A DNA stretch of 64,000 bases, from positions 1 to 64,000 of the forward strand of contig PMSU01000020.1 of assembly GCA_003168255.1 (NCBI GenBank), read 5' to 3'. The notes beneath the pieces were generated by a model. It saw only the letters and a list, made by a program, of their open reading frames with translations, ran no database searches and was not told the DNA's origin. The DNA comes from Actinomycetota bacterium (GTDB taxonomy: Bacteria; Actinomycetota; Actinomycetes; Streptosporangiales; Streptosporangiaceae). Below are positions 28,193 through 38,226 of the stretch, one piece after another (positions within the stretch are counted from its first letter, which is position 1; the number at the start of each line of letters is the position of its first letter). A program made the translations under genes and the position numbers.

Positions 28193-29158
28193 ATGAATGA
28201 CGTCCTCGCCGACGGTGAGCCGAGGCTTTATCACGCAGCGGTCTTTTACCACGACACCGGCGAGTACCTGCGCGAGGTGTCCGGGTTCGTTCAGGCCGGG
28301 CTTGACGGCGGCGAACCAGTCTTCGTCGCGGTACCTGAGACCAGGATCAGATTGCTCCGTGACCACCTGGGCGCGCAGGCCGGCCGGGTCACTTTCGCTG
28401 ACATGACCCGGATGGGCGCCAATCCGGCCTGGATCATCCCGGTGGTGCGCGAGTTCGTCGATGCGTACCCCGGCCGGCCGGTCTGCTATGTCGGCGAGCC
28501 TGTCTGGGAGACGCGCACGACCGAGGAACTCAACGAGGCCACCCGGCACGAGGCGCTGATCAACCTGGCGTTCGCGGATGCTCCCGCGAGGATCTTGTGC
28601 CCCTATGACACCGCCCGGCTGGGCCCGGCCGCCCTCGCGGCCGCCGAGCACACTCACCCCGTGGTTATCCGCGGCGGATGCCCGCGGCCCAGCCCCGACT
28701 ACACCGGGACCGCAGTGCTCCCCGCCGAATGCGACCAGCCGCTGCCCGCTCCTCCCGGGCACGCCGCCGCCCTGGCCTACCACCACAGCCTCGCCCCGGT
28801 GCGGGCGTTCGTCGCCTACCATGCGTCCCGCGCCGGGCTCGCTCCGGCCCGGACCGCTGACCTCGTCCTGGCGGCGCATGAACTCACCGCCAACACCCTG
28901 CGCCACACCGAGGGGGGAGGCACCCTGCACGTTTGGGCCGCCCCTGGCGAAGTCATCTGCCAGGTCCGCGACAGCGGCCACATCCACGACCCGCTCGTCG
29001 GTCGACGGCGCCCCGCCGCCGAGGCCAGCCACGGTCAGGGCATGTGGGTCGTCCACCAAGTCTGCGACCTTGTTGAACTACGCACCGGACCTGATGGCAG
29101 CACCATCCGACTGCACATGCGGTACACCGAGGCAGCGCCGACCGGATACCAGCAGTGA
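28193..29158 (+). CDS. RsbA-like anti-sigma regulatory protein (MEDS + HATPase), second paralog
   Basis: Same architecture as 16493-17419: YHAAVFYHDTGEYLREVSGFVQAGLDGGEPVFVAVPE..HELTANTLRHTEGGGTLHVW..GQGMWVVHQVCDLVELRTG. Confidence 0.88.
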   Translation: MNDVLADGEPRLYHAAVFYHDTGEYLREVSGFVQAGLDGGEPVFVAVPETRIRLLRDHLGAQAGRVTFADMTRMGANPAWIIPVVREFVDAYPGRPVCYVGEPVWETRTTEELNEATRHEALINLAFADAPARILCPYDTARLGPAALAAAEHTHPVVIRGGCPRPSPDYTGTAVLPAECDQPLPAPPGHAAALAYHHSLAPVRAFVAYHASRAGLAPARTADLVLAAHELTANTLRHTEGGGTLHVWAAPGEVICQVRDSGHIHDPLVGRRRPAAEASHGQGMWVVHQVCDLVELRTGPDGSTIRLHMRYTEAAPTGYQQ

Positions 29159-30723
29159 CAGGCGGGGTGCCAGACCTGACTGAGAAGGCGCAAGGCAACG
29201 GCCCTGACTCGGCGTGGGGAGTCGGCGACTGCGGTTTCGTGGTAGCCGCCAGCCGACTGCCGGTGGACCAGGTCGACGGTCCGGAGGGCCAAGTCGAGTG
29301 GCGGCCGAGCCCGGGCGGGCTGGTCAGTGCTCTCGAGCCGATAATGCGCGACGCCGACGGTGTATGGATCGGATGGTCGGGCGCAGCCGGCGATCCGCCT
29401 CAGCCATTCGACGTGGCGGGTATGCACCTGGTTGGCGTCGGTCTTTCCGCCGACGAAGTCAGGGACTACTACGAGGGCTTCTGCAACGCCACGTTGTGGC
29501 CGCTGTATCACGACGTTATCGCTCCGCCAGAGTTCCATCGCCCCTGGTGGGAAGCCTACGTGCGGGTCAACCGCCGCTTCGCGCAGGCGGCGGCGCAGCA
29601 GGCAGCCATCGGTGCGACAGTGTGGGTGCACGATTACCAGCTTCAACTGGTTCCGGGGATGCTGAGAGAGCAGCGAAGCGACGTGCGCATTGGCATGTTC
29701 ACCCACATCCCGTTTCCCGGCTACGAGATCTTCGCCCAGCTTCCCTGGCGCCGGCAGATCATCGAGGGCCTGCTCGGCGCGGACCTGCTGGGATTCCAGC
29801 GGCATGGTGATGCTGCGAACTTCCTGCGCGCGTGCCGGCGGACGGCGAGACTGGCGACCCGAGGCTCCCTGGTCCGGGTGCCGGCCACCATGTCCGGGGA
29901 CGCACGCACCGCCGTCGCCGCTCAGCGCCAGGCGGCGGATGTCTCAGGCACGGGGCGCGATGTCAGGGTCGGAACATTCCCTATCTCGATCGACTCGGCG
30001 GCCTTCGAAAAGATCGCCAGCCGGGAAACCGTCCGGGCGCGGGCGAAGGAGATCCGCCACGCCCTGGGCAATCCCCGCGTCGTCCTGCTTGGCATCGATC
30101 GCCTCGACTACACCAAGGGCATACTTCATCGCCTCAACGCCTACGGCGAGCTGCTCAGCGAAGGCCGCCTAACCCCCGCCGAAGCTGTGCTCGTCCTGGT
30201 GGCCAGCCCTAGCCGGGAGCGCGTTGAGCATTACCGCGTGCTACGGGATGAGGTCGAGGTGACGGTCGGCCGGATCAACGGGGAGCACGCAGAGCTTGGC
30301 AACGCCCCCATTCACTATCTCCATCAGACCTACCCGCGGGAGGAGATGGCCGCCCTCTACCTGGCCGCGGACGTGATGCTGGTGACCTCCTTGCGGGACG
30401 GGATGAACCTGGTGGCTAAGGAGTACGTCGCCTGCCGCCGCGATGAGACCGGCGCGCTGGTGCTAAGCGAGTTCACCGGCGCCGCAGACGAGCTGGGCAG
30501 TGCGTTGCTGGTGAACCCGCACGACATCGAGGGGCTGAAAGACGCCATCATCCGGGCAGCAACGATCTCGCCGGGCGAAGCCAAACGCCGGATGCGTTCC
30601 ATGCGACGACGAGTGCGCGAACACGACGTCGGGCACTGGGCGGAGACCTTCCTCGATGCCCTGGAACAGGCGCCGGCGCCGGCCGTCCTGACCGAGTCAA
30701 CTGGCCAGCTCTCGGGTAGCTGA
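29155..30723 (+). CDS. otsA: alpha,alpha-trehalose-phosphate synthase
   Basis: ASRLPVDQV..VWVHDYQLQLVPGMLREQ..RLDYTKGILHRLNAYGELL..SLRDGMNLVAKEYVACR; GTGA overlap with upstream gene. Confidence 0.93.
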   Translation: MTGGVPDLTEKAQGNGPDSAWGVGDCGFVVAASRLPVDQVDGPEGQVEWRPSPGGLVSALEPIMRDADGVWIGWSGAAGDPPQPFDVAGMHLVGVGLSADEVRDYYEGFCNATLWPLYHDVIAPPEFHRPWWEAYVRVNRRFAQAAAQQAAIGATVWVHDYQLQLVPGMLREQRSDVRIGMFTHIPFPGYEIFAQLPWRRQIIEGLLGADLLGFQRHGDAANFLRACRRTARLATRGSLVRVPATMSGDARTAVAAQRQAADVSGTGRDVRVGTFPISIDSAAFEKIASRETVRARAKEIRHALGNPRVVLLGIDRLDYTKGILHRLNAYGELLSEGRLTPAEAVLVLVASPSRERVEHYRVLRDEVEVTVGRINGEHAELGNAPIHYLHQTYPREEMAALYLAADVMLVTSLRDGMNLVAKEYVACRRDETGALVLSEFTGAADELGSALLVNPHDIEGLKDAIIRAATISPGEAKRRMRSMRRRVREHDVGHWAETFLDALEQAPAPAVLTESTGQLSGS

Positions 30724-30807
30724 CCGGCCATGTATGTGGGAGCAAATCCATGTCGCCAGGGATCCGCCTTACCGGGCGACCAGGGCACGCGACGAAAGGT
30801 ACGCCGC

Positions 30808-31824
30808 ATGTTCCAGCGCAGACTGCCCATATCTATCCTCGCGGCGGCAGCCGCCATCGCAGTCACTGCCGTGCTCGGATTGACAGCTAGCGCCAGCGTG
30901 GCCGCCACCCGGCAGGCCCCATCCTCCGACTTCACCCTGTACACCCTGCCCGACCAGGGAATCAGCTGGTTCGACAACCTCGTCAAGGGGGCCAAGACGA
31001 GCATCGACCTGACGATGTACGAGCTCCAGGACACCACCGCGGAGGACGATCTCGGGGCTGCCGCGGCGCGGGGCGTCGATGTCCGGGTCATTCTCGACCA
31101 GCAGGAGAAGAGCGAGAACCAGTCCGCCTACAACTACCTCAACTCGCATGGTGTCGACGTCGTCTGGTCCTGGTCCAAGTACTACTACACGCACGAGAAG
31201 TGCATGGTGGTCGATGGCACTACTGCCGCCATCATGACCCTCAACCTACAGAGCCAGTACTACTCCACCACCAGGGACTTCGGCGTGCTGGACACCGACG
31301 CCAAGGACATCAGCGCCATCGTGAAGGTCTTCAACGCCGACTTCGCGCACAAGAGCGTGACGCCTGGCGACGGCGCCGACCTGGTCTGGTCGCCCACCGA
31401 CTCGCAGACGCAGCTTGTCAGCCTGATCAAGGGCGCCAAGACCAGCCTGAAGATCTACTCGGAGGAAATGGACGACACGACGATCACCAATGATCTTGCC
31501 AGCGCAGCCAAGCGCGGCGTCGACGTCCGGGTCGTGGGCGAGAACACCGATGGCGAGTACGACAGCGAGTACAACACGCTCTACAAGGCGGGCGTGCAGA
31601 TCAGCTATTACAGCTCATCCACCGGGTTCTACATCCACGGCAAGGTCATCATGGCCGACTACAACACCTCGACCTCGAAGATCTTCATCGGCTCGGAGAA
31701 CTTCTCCGCTACCTCACTCAACGAGAACCGGGAACTCGGGCTGATCATCAATGACCAGGCCATCGAGTCCTCCGTCAACTCCAGCTTCACCAGCGACTTC
31801 GCCGGCGGGACTCGCTGGACGTAA
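30808..31824 (+). CDS. secreted phospholipase D-like protein
   Basis: Signal peptide; two HxK motifs HEKCMVVDG and HGKVIMADYNTSTSKIFIGSENF. Confidence 0.88.
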   Translation: MFQRRLPISILAAAAAIAVTAVLGLTASASVAATRQAPSSDFTLYTLPDQGISWFDNLVKGAKTSIDLTMYELQDTTAEDDLGAAAARGVDVRVILDQQEKSENQSAYNYLNSHGVDVVWSWSKYYYTHEKCMVVDGTTAAIMTLNLQSQYYSTTRDFGVLDTDAKDISAIVKVFNADFAHKSVTPGDGADLVWSPTDSQTQLVSLIKGAKTSLKIYSEEMDDTTITNDLASAAKRGVDVRVVGENTDGEYDSEYNTLYKAGVQISYYSSSTGFYIHGKVIMADYNTSTSKIFIGSENFSATSLNENRELGLIINDQAIESSVNSSFTSDFAGGTRWT

Positions 31825-31840
31825 GCCCAGCCGAACTCCC

Positions 31841-31910
31841 GCGCTGACCGGGCCGTCCGCGCGCCGCGCGACCGCGTGTCCGGCCCGGTCAGCGCCCGGC
31901 CCGGTCAGCG
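31841..31910. terminator. inverted repeat between convergent genes with duplicated 3' arm
   Basis: GCGCTGACCGGGCC (31841-31854) pairs perfectly with GGCCCGGTCAGCGC (31882-31895); arm repeated at 31898-31910. Confidence 0.5.
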
Positions 31911-32902
31911 TCCGGCTTGGCGCTTGGCCCAGAGTCGTCGGCCTCGGGCAGGCGGCTCTCGATTTCCTGCTCAGGGCGGCGCTGCTGCACCTTCGCGTAC
32001 AGCTCGTAGGCCCGCCGGTCCGCCTCGGTCAGCGGCGGCGGGAACATGCTGCGCGGCCACAGCCTGCGGGCGTGCACGGCGCTGGCTTCCACCGCGTACA
32101 GGGTGAGCTCGGCCTGTAGGTACAGGAAGGCCAGCAGCCCGAGCACCAGGGCGAACGTGGCGTTCGTGGTGTTGCTCGTGTGCGCGGCGTGGCGGATCAG
32201 GCCAGCGCCGACGCTTTGCAGCACCTGCCACGCGATCGCGCTGAGCACGGCGCCGAGCCACAGGTCGCGCCCGGCCACCTCGGCTGCCGTGCCCAGCCGG
32301 AACGCGAGCCAGAACACGCCGACGTTGAGGATCAGCGAGACCGCGGTGGTGGCTATGTACGCCCCCACGCCGGTGAACACGGTGCCGACGCCGCCGGCGA
32401 AGCCAGCCAGCGTGAACGAGACGATCTCGCCGATCCCGATCACCAGGATCATGCCGAGGCTGCGCAGGATCGACCCGGGGAATCCCGGGCGCCGGGTCAG
32501 CGGCACCTCCCAGACCGCGTTGAGCGCGTTCTGGATGGCGGTGGCCACCCCGCGCCCGCCGATGAACGCGAAGATCAGGCCGATGGCCAGCGCGATACCG
32601 GTCCCGCTCTTCGCGTGCACGCTGCCGGTCAGCAGGCTGCCGATCCCCGGGAAATTGTGCGCGACGTCGTTCAGCACCCTCGTCTGCAATGCCGGATGGT
32701 TACGCAGCACGACGCCGAGCACCGTGATCAGCACCAGCAGCAGCGGGAAGATCGACGCGAACGCGTAGTAGGCGATCAGCGCGGCCAGGCTGCCCGCCTG
32801 GTCATCGCCGAACTTCTTCCACACCGCGATCGGGAACGCGAGAACTGGCCGCTGTTGCTGAAAATTATCCATGCCTTTGAGCAGGAGTTTTACCCGTTTC
32901 AT
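31889..32902 (-). CDS. YihY/BrkB-family inner membrane protein
   Basis: DQAGSLAALIAYYAFASIFPLLLVLITVLGVVL; GGRGVATAIQNALNAVWEVP. Confidence 0.9.
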   Translation of the reverse strand: MKRVKLLLKGMDNFQQQRPVLAFPIAVWKKFGDDQAGSLAALIAYYAFASIFPLLLVLITVLGVVLRNHPALQTRVLNDVAHNFPGIGSLLTGSVHAKSGTGIALAIGLIFAFIGGRGVATAIQNALNAVWEVPLTRRPGFPGSILRSLGMILVIGIGEIVSFTLAGFAGGVGTVFTGVGAYIATTAVSLILNVGVFWLAFRLGTAAEVAGRDLWLGAVLSAIAWQVLQSVGAGLIRHAAHTSNTTNATFALVLGLLAFLYLQAELTLYAVEASAVHARRLWPRSMFPPPLTEADRRAYELYAKVQQRRPEQEIESRLPEADDSGPSAKPDADRAGR

Positions 32903-33014
32903 CCGTCCAGCTCCCCCTCAAATGATCATGATTATTCCGAACGAAGCGGCACCAGCACCTGCGTAGCGTAGAACAGGCGGGCGTGCCGCCAGCCGGCTGG
33001 GCAGCGACTGGGCA

Positions 33015-34283
33015 TCAGCGGTCGATCAGCACGAGCTCGGGGTCCTGGCAGAGCTGTCCCGACGCGGTCGCGATGCGCTGCGGGCAGGCAGTGAGAAGCA
33101 CCGTGGCGTTATCGGGATCCGCGCTGCCGCCGATACCGGACAGGTCCACGAAGTAGTGCGGCCAGGGCAGCGGCCGGGTGGTCCAGATCACCCGCTGGCT
33201 GGTCACGTCATATCCCCACGCTTCGCCGAGCGGCCCGAGGTCGAGCCCGAGCGCCACGCCATTGCGCACCCCGTACACCCCGCCGGAGTCCGCGCCGTTG
33301 ACCCCGGTCACCCTGGCCTGCGTCCGCCCGGTCCACGGCTGTACGCCGGTCAGGGTGCTGCCGACGGTGAGATAGAACAGCCCCGCTGTCACGTCCACGC
33401 TCTCCGGCACCGCGCCAGCCCGCCGCCACAGAAACTGCCCTGTCGTGCCGCTGTAGGCACTGACCCCCTGCGCACCGGAAAACAGGACGACATCGCGCAG
33501 CACCGCGCTAAGCCTGCCGTTGAACGAGCCGCCGGACGGACGGACGATCTGCTCAGCCCCGGTCCGCAGACTGATCTTGCGAAGCGCCGTCACCGGCCCG
33601 GTTCCCAGGTATCCGCCCGCGGCCTGCGCCACATACACGTGGCCGCTGTCGGACCGCCAGTCCTGGCTGGCGTGCCCGGTGGCGCGCGACCAGCTGACCC
33701 GTCCGGTCGCGTTGTCGTAGCTGGTGACCGCCGTAGACCCGACTACCACCGTGTTCCGGGTGTCCGCGGCTATGGCTCCGCCGAACGGCGCTGCCGGATA
33801 GGAGTGCAGTTGCCGCCCGGCACCCGCGGTGAGGATCACGGTGCGCTGGCTGCTGCTGGCGGCATCCAGTTCCGGCCCGCGGGCCACCCCGACCGTGACG
33901 ACGCCAGGCCAGACCCGGACCGACACGATCTGCGAACCGGCCGGGAAGCCGGTCAGCTCCTTCGCCCAGAGCGGGTCTCCGGAGCGCGCGCTATAGGCGT
34001 ACACGGTCATGTCGAAACCGATGGCCGCCACGTCGCGGCCTGCCGCCGCATACGCCTGCCCGCCACCGCCCTGCGCGGCCCGAACGGTACCAAGAACGTC
34101 GCTTGTCGCGGTCCAGGATCCGGGTAGCGGGCGGACCCAGCGCACGATGCCAGCCGCCCCGCAGCGCGAGGCGGTGCAGCCAGAAGAGGAAGAGCCGGAT
34201 GCCTGACCTGGGGTAAACGCGACCGCGACGAGCGCACCTGCGAGCACGCCGCGGCGCAGCCAGCCGTGCCATCCGCGCGCCAC
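33015..34283 (-). CDS. secreted PQQ-like beta-propeller protein
   Basis: Signal peptide; repeated blades such as DNATGRVSWSRATGH, YSGTTGQFLWRRAG. Confidence 0.8.
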   Translation of the reverse strand: MARGWHGWLRRGVLAGALVAVAFTPGQASGSSSSGCTASRCGAAGIVRWVRPLPGSWTATSDVLGTVRAAQGGGGQAYAAAGRDVAAIGFDMTVYAYSARSGDPLWAKELTGFPAGSQIVSVRVWPGVVTVGVARGPELDAASSSQRTVILTAGAGRQLHSYPAAPFGGAIAADTRNTVVVGSTAVTSYDNATGRVSWSRATGHASQDWRSDSGHVYVAQAAGGYLGTGPVTALRKISLRTGAEQIVRPSGGSFNGRLSAVLRDVVLFSGAQGVSAYSGTTGQFLWRRAGAVPESVDVTAGLFYLTVGSTLTGVQPWTGRTQARVTGVNGADSGGVYGVRNGVALGLDLGPLGEAWGYDVTSQRVIWTTRPLPWPHYFVDLSGIGGSADPDNATVLLTACPQRIATASGQLCQDPELVLIDR

Positions 34284-34510
34284 AGCTACGCCTCCGATTG
34301 GGGACCCTGCGCCCTGGGTGCCCTTGCTGCCCCTGGTTCTCGTCAGGCCCTCCAGTGATCCGGCCGACGACCTCTTCCCCTTAAAGATATTGCCAAACGC
34401 GCCGCCCCGTCACGCCGACAGGAGTGAAAGCGGATGTCTCGCGTGGCGGCACGCCCGCGCCCGGTAGCGTTGTCCTGGCCGCGCGCGCGGCCCAGCCGCG
34501 AGGAGGAAAG

Positions 34511-35047
34511 ATGTCAGAGCGGGCACCGCTGCCCTACGACTTCCATCCAGATGTCCCGTCCTTCACCGTCGAGAGCGACGACGTCACGCATGGCGAGCAG
34601 ATGAGCCAAGCGCAGGTGTTCAACAGCTTCGGCATGACCGGGCAGAACCTCTCGCCACACCTGCGGTGGTCCGGCTTTCCGGCGGAGACCAAGGGGTTCG
34701 CGATCACCTGCTTCGACCCGGACGCCCCGACCGGGTCCGGCTTCTGGCACTGGGTCGTGCTTGGCCTGCCGGCCTCGGTCACCGAGCTGCCGGCCGGCGC
34801 GGCGGGCAGCGGGAACCCGGACCTGCCCGGTGGCGCGTTCTGCGTCCGAAATGACTACGGGGCCAAGGACTTCGGCGGTGCCGCTCCGCCGCAAGGCGAC
34901 CCGGCGCATAGGTACGTATTCGCCGTGCACGCGCTCGACACGCATGACCTCGGTGTCGACTCCGACATCTCACCCGCGGTGGCCGGGTTCAACCTCAGGT
35001 TCCACACGATCGCCCGCGGGCTGCTCGTCCCCGTTTACGGTCACTGA
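34511..35047 (+). CDS. YbhB/YbcL-family PEBP (Raf kinase inhibitor-like) protein
   Basis: [56 protein letters not shown]. Confidence 0.93.
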   Translation: MSERAPLPYDFHPDVPSFTVESDDVTHGEQMSQAQVFNSFGMTGQNLSPHLRWSGFPAETKGFAITCFDPDAPTGSGFWHWVVLGLPASVTELPAGAAGSGNPDLPGGAFCVRNDYGAKDFGGAAPPQGDPAHRYVFAVHALDTHDLGVDSDISPAVAGFNLRFHTIARGLLVPVYGH

Positions 35048-35122
35048 GCGGCTTGGTGCCGCCGCCCGGGGGCAGCGCCGGCCCGGAGCCGATGCCGGGT
35101 GCGGTCGCCTGACCAGCCACAG

Positions 35123-36250
35123 TCAGAGCGTGCCGACGCGCTCGCCGCAGTGGCTCGCGTCGTAGCCGGGCAGGCTGTCGAGCTGCGCATGCAGCCACGG
35201 CGATGACAGCACCCTGACCATGCTCTGCACCTCGCGGGAATCGGCTACGGCGCGCGGTATGACCAGATCGAAACGCTCGTCGGCGAGCGGCACGAAGGGC
35301 AGGCCGTAGGCGAGGGCGGCCGGCTCGGCGGAGACGCCGGCCTCGGCCAGCCCGGCCGCGATCGCCGACGCCACCTGGAGGTGGCCGCCGACCCTGGTGT
35401 CATAGCCGGGCAGCGCGGCAGGCTCAAGGCCGAGCCTGAGCAGTTCCCTGTCAAGCACCTGTCTCGCCTCCGAGCCGGCCTCCCTGTTGACCACGCGCAG
35501 GCCGAGCCGGGCCAGGTCGCCTACGCCCGACACGTCACCGGCCAGCCGGGGCGCGAGCGCGAGTCCTTCCCGCCAGGCAGAGAATCCGACGATCTCCGCA
35601 CCCTGGCCGCCGAGCAGCCCGCTGACCTGTCCGGTGTTGTACTCTCCGCTCGGGTCGCGCAGGTGCGCGCCTGCCGCATGCACCAGGCCGTCGGCGGCCA
35701 GCCTGAGCGCCTGCTCGCTCCCGCATGGCCACCAGGCGAAGGCGACGGGCGGGTCCAGCAGCGCCAGCGGGGTCTCGAGCAGCGGCAGCGCCGGATCGCA
35801 GCCCGCCACCACCAGGGTGGGGCGCGGCGGCCCGATCGGCCGCACCGAGCCTGTCCGCCGGCCGACCAGGCCGCCGGCCGGCAGGAAACCCGCGCGCGTC
35901 GCCGTGTCGCCGGCTAGCGGCAGGGCGACCAGGCCCTCTCCCACCGGCGCAAGCGTGACCCTGGCGCCGGCGGCGCCGAGCCTGGCCAGCGAGCGGGCCT
36001 CGACCTCGGCGGGAGGATCCCCGGGGCCGAACACCTCCTCGACCGTCATGCCGAGCGCCTGGGCGAGCGCGAAGGCGACCCGCAGCGACGGGTCGGAGTT
36101 GCCGGATTCGACCGCGGAGACGGCCTGCCTCGACACGTCCGCCATCCCGGCAAGCTGCTGCTGCGAGAAGCCGCGGGCCTGGCGGGCGAGCCTGAGCCGC
36201 ATTCCGCCGCCCAAGGTCACCCGCACACCGCCGCCCGAAGTCCTGCCCAT
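35123..36250 (-). CDS. XRE-HTH fused to periplasmic-binding-like sensor domain; putative molybdate/tungstate regulator
   Basis: MRLRLARQARGFSQQQLAGMADVSRQAVSAVESGNSDPSLRVAFALAQALG + C-terminal PBP-like domain; last gene of the Mo/W operon. Confidence 0.82.
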   Translation of the reverse strand: MGRTSGGGVRVTLGGGMRLRLARQARGFSQQQLAGMADVSRQAVSAVESGNSDPSLRVAFALAQALGMTVEEVFGPGDPPAEVEARSLARLGAAGARVTLAPVGEGLVALPLAGDTATRAGFLPAGGLVGRRTGSVRPIGPPRPTLVVAGCDPALPLLETPLALLDPPVAFAWWPCGSEQALRLAADGLVHAAGAHLRDPSGEYNTGQVSGLLGGQGAEIVGFSAWREGLALAPRLAGDVSGVGDLARLGLRVVNREAGSEARQVLDRELLRLGLEPAALPGYDTRVGGHLQVASAIAAGLAEAGVSAEPAALAYGLPFVPLADERFDLVIPRAVADSREVQSMVRVLSSPWLHAQLDSLPGYDASHCGERVGTL

Positions 36251-36290
36251 CCCACCCCCGTGGTCGCTGTCGCACCGGCTTGTCCGCCTG

Positions 36291-37352
36291 TCATGCGCTC
36301 ACCTGCTCTGGCCAGGCCTGACTTTGGTCTCCGGCCGCGACCGGCAGCTCGGCCCCATCGGGACCGAAACATGGCGGCGCCAGCGCGGTCACCACCAACT
36401 GCCCGCCTTCCGCCACCGGGCGCTCGGGCAGCCGGCAGATGACCACCGCCTGCCCTACCCGGAGGCCGACCTCCCAGCCAGCCCCGGCTGGCAGGCAAGC
36501 GGTCACCGTCCCGGCGAGGACGACGCCACGTTCCGGATGCGCACCCGTGATCACCCGGTCTGGATGCACCCCGGCCACCGTATGCCCCGGCCCGGCGCCG
36601 GCGGCGCCAGCCTTGCCGCCGCTTCGCGTGCTCCGGACTTGGACGAAGCCGAGGTATCCGACCAGCTCGGCAACCCGCCGCGAGGCCGGCCGCAGCACCA
36701 CGTCATGGGGTGTCCCGATCTGTAGCAGGCCACCGCTGTCAAGCACCGCCAGCCGGTCGGCGAAGGCCTGCGCATCGGGGAGTTCGTGCGCCACCATGAT
36801 CGTCGGCACCCGGCGATCCTGCACCAGCCGGCCCACCAGGTCGGTGAGCGTCCGCCGCAGGGCGGCGTCCAGCCCGCTGTATGGCTCGTCGAGCAGCAGC
36901 GCGTCGCAGTCGGCCAGGAGCAGCCGCCCCAGCGCCACCCGGTGCGCTTGCCCGCCCGACAGCCGGGCGGGCATGGCCGACAGCAGGCCGCCGATCTCCA
37001 GCATGTCGGCGAGCTCGGTCAGCTCGGAGCCACCAGGGACCGCCGTCGGCGCGTAGCCGAGGTTGCCGCGCACCGACAGGTGCGGGAAAAGGCCCGGATC
37101 CTGACGCAGCAGGCCGACCCGGCGCTGCCAGGCCGGCACCGCCCGCACTGGCGGCGCCGTCGAGGTCAGCACCCGCCCGTTAAGGATGATCTGACCATGC
37201 CGCAACGGCACCAGCCCGGCGATGGCCTCCAGCAGCGTGGTCTTCCCGGCGCCGGAGGGGCCGAATAGGGCCAGCCGCTCCCCCGGCGCGACCGACACGG
37301 CGACGTGCACGGTGAAATCCCTGCGGTCAACCTCGACGTCGGCGTCCAGCAC
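36291..37352 (-). CDS. molybdate/tungstate-type ABC transporter ATP-binding protein
   Basis: LFGPSGAGKTTLLEAIAGL; LSGGQAHRVALGRLLLADCDALLLDEPYSGLDAALR; TOBE-like C-terminus. Confidence 0.88.
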   Translation of the reverse strand: MLDADVEVDRRDFTVHVAVSVAPGERLALFGPSGAGKTTLLEAIAGLVPLRHGQIILNGRVLTSTAPPVRAVPAWQRRVGLLRQDPGLFPHLSVRGNLGYAPTAVPGGSELTELADMLEIGGLLSAMPARLSGGQAHRVALGRLLLADCDALLLDEPYSGLDAALRRTLTDLVGRLVQDRRVPTIMVAHELPDAQAFADRLAVLDSGGLLQIGTPHDVVLRPASRRVAELVGYLGFVQVRSTRSGGKAGAAGAGPGHTVAGVHPDRVITGAHPERGVVLAGTVTACLPAGAGWEVGLRVGQAVVICRLPERPVAEGGQLVVTALAPPCFGPDGAELPVAAGDQSQAWPEQVSA

Positions 37353-38226
37353 GGGCGCTCCAGGTGTAGGCGGCCAGCGGCAGCGGTAGTGCGACCACCA
37401 GCAGGACCAGGGCGAACGGCAGCGCGGAGGCTAGGCCGGTCTCCTGTAGCGTCGTATAGATCTGCAACGGTATCCCGAACGGGTGGTAGGCGATGATGAT
37501 GACCGCCCCAAAGGCTCCCATCGCCCTGGCCCAGGCGACAGCAAGGGACATGGCCAGGCCGGGCGCGGCCAGCGGCAAGGTCACCCGGCGGAACACCCGC
37601 CGCGGCCTGTCGCCCAGCAGCCCGGCCTGCTGTTCCAGCCGCGGATCGACGCTGCCGAAGGCCGATTGCGCGCCGAGCACGTAATACGGAGCCGACTCGT
37701 ACACCTCGGCGATGACCAGGGCGAGGAAGGTGTTGGTCGCCGACTGGTGCACGTCGTTCAGCAGTTGCCCGATCGGCGTGTACGGCCCGACCATGAAGAC
37801 CAGCAGCAGGCCGATCACCAGCGGCGGCAGCAGCAGGCTACAGAGCACCCCCGCCTCCCAGACCCGCGGGAACGGGAGCCTGCCGCGCGCTAGCATCCAG
37901 GCCAGCGGCGTGCCGAGCAGAACCAGCACGCCCAGGGTTACCGCCCCTGACTCGATCGAGACGAGAAGCGGGTCGAGTGCGCCCGGCGCCGTCAGCGAGC
38001 TCACGATGGCGCCGCGGGACAAGTGCATGAGCAGGGCGATCACCGGCCCTAGCAGGGCGATCCAGATCACGCCTGCCCCGGCAACGGACACAAACCCCGA
38101 CAGGGAACCGATCGTCCGCAGGCCTGCCTTCGCCCGGCCCGGCCCCCGCCGACCGGGCTGTCCGGGAGGTTCATCCCCCCGGACAGCGCCGCCGGAAGCT
38201 GCCGCCGGGCTAGCTGCCCAGCTCAC
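37327..38226 (-). CDS. molybdate/tungstate-type ABC transporter permease
   Basis: Multi-TM; QQAGLLGDRPRRVFRRVTLPLAAPGLAMSLAVAWARAMGAFGAVIII; overlaps neighbouring genes. Confidence 0.88.
   Translation of the reverse strand: MSWAASPAAASGGAVRGDEPPGQPGRRGPGRAKAGLRTIGSLSGFVSVAGAGVIWIALLGPVIALLMHLSRGAIVSSLTAPGALDPLLVSIESGAVTLGVLVLLGTPLAWMLARGRLPFPRVWEAGVLCSLLLPPLVIGLLLVFMVGPYTPIGQLLNDVHQSATNTFLALVIAEVYESAPYYVLGAQSAFGSVDPRLEQQAGLLGDRPRRVFRRVTLPLAAPGLAMSLAVAWARAMGAFGAVIIIAYHPFGIPLQIYTTLQETGLASALPFALVLLVVALPLPLAAYTWSARAGRRRRG

Noticed and set aside
30730-30810. Upstream start for the PLD-like ORF (MYVGANPCRQGS..)
   Set aside because: The signal peptide begins at the ATG at 30808; the upstream extension is atypical.
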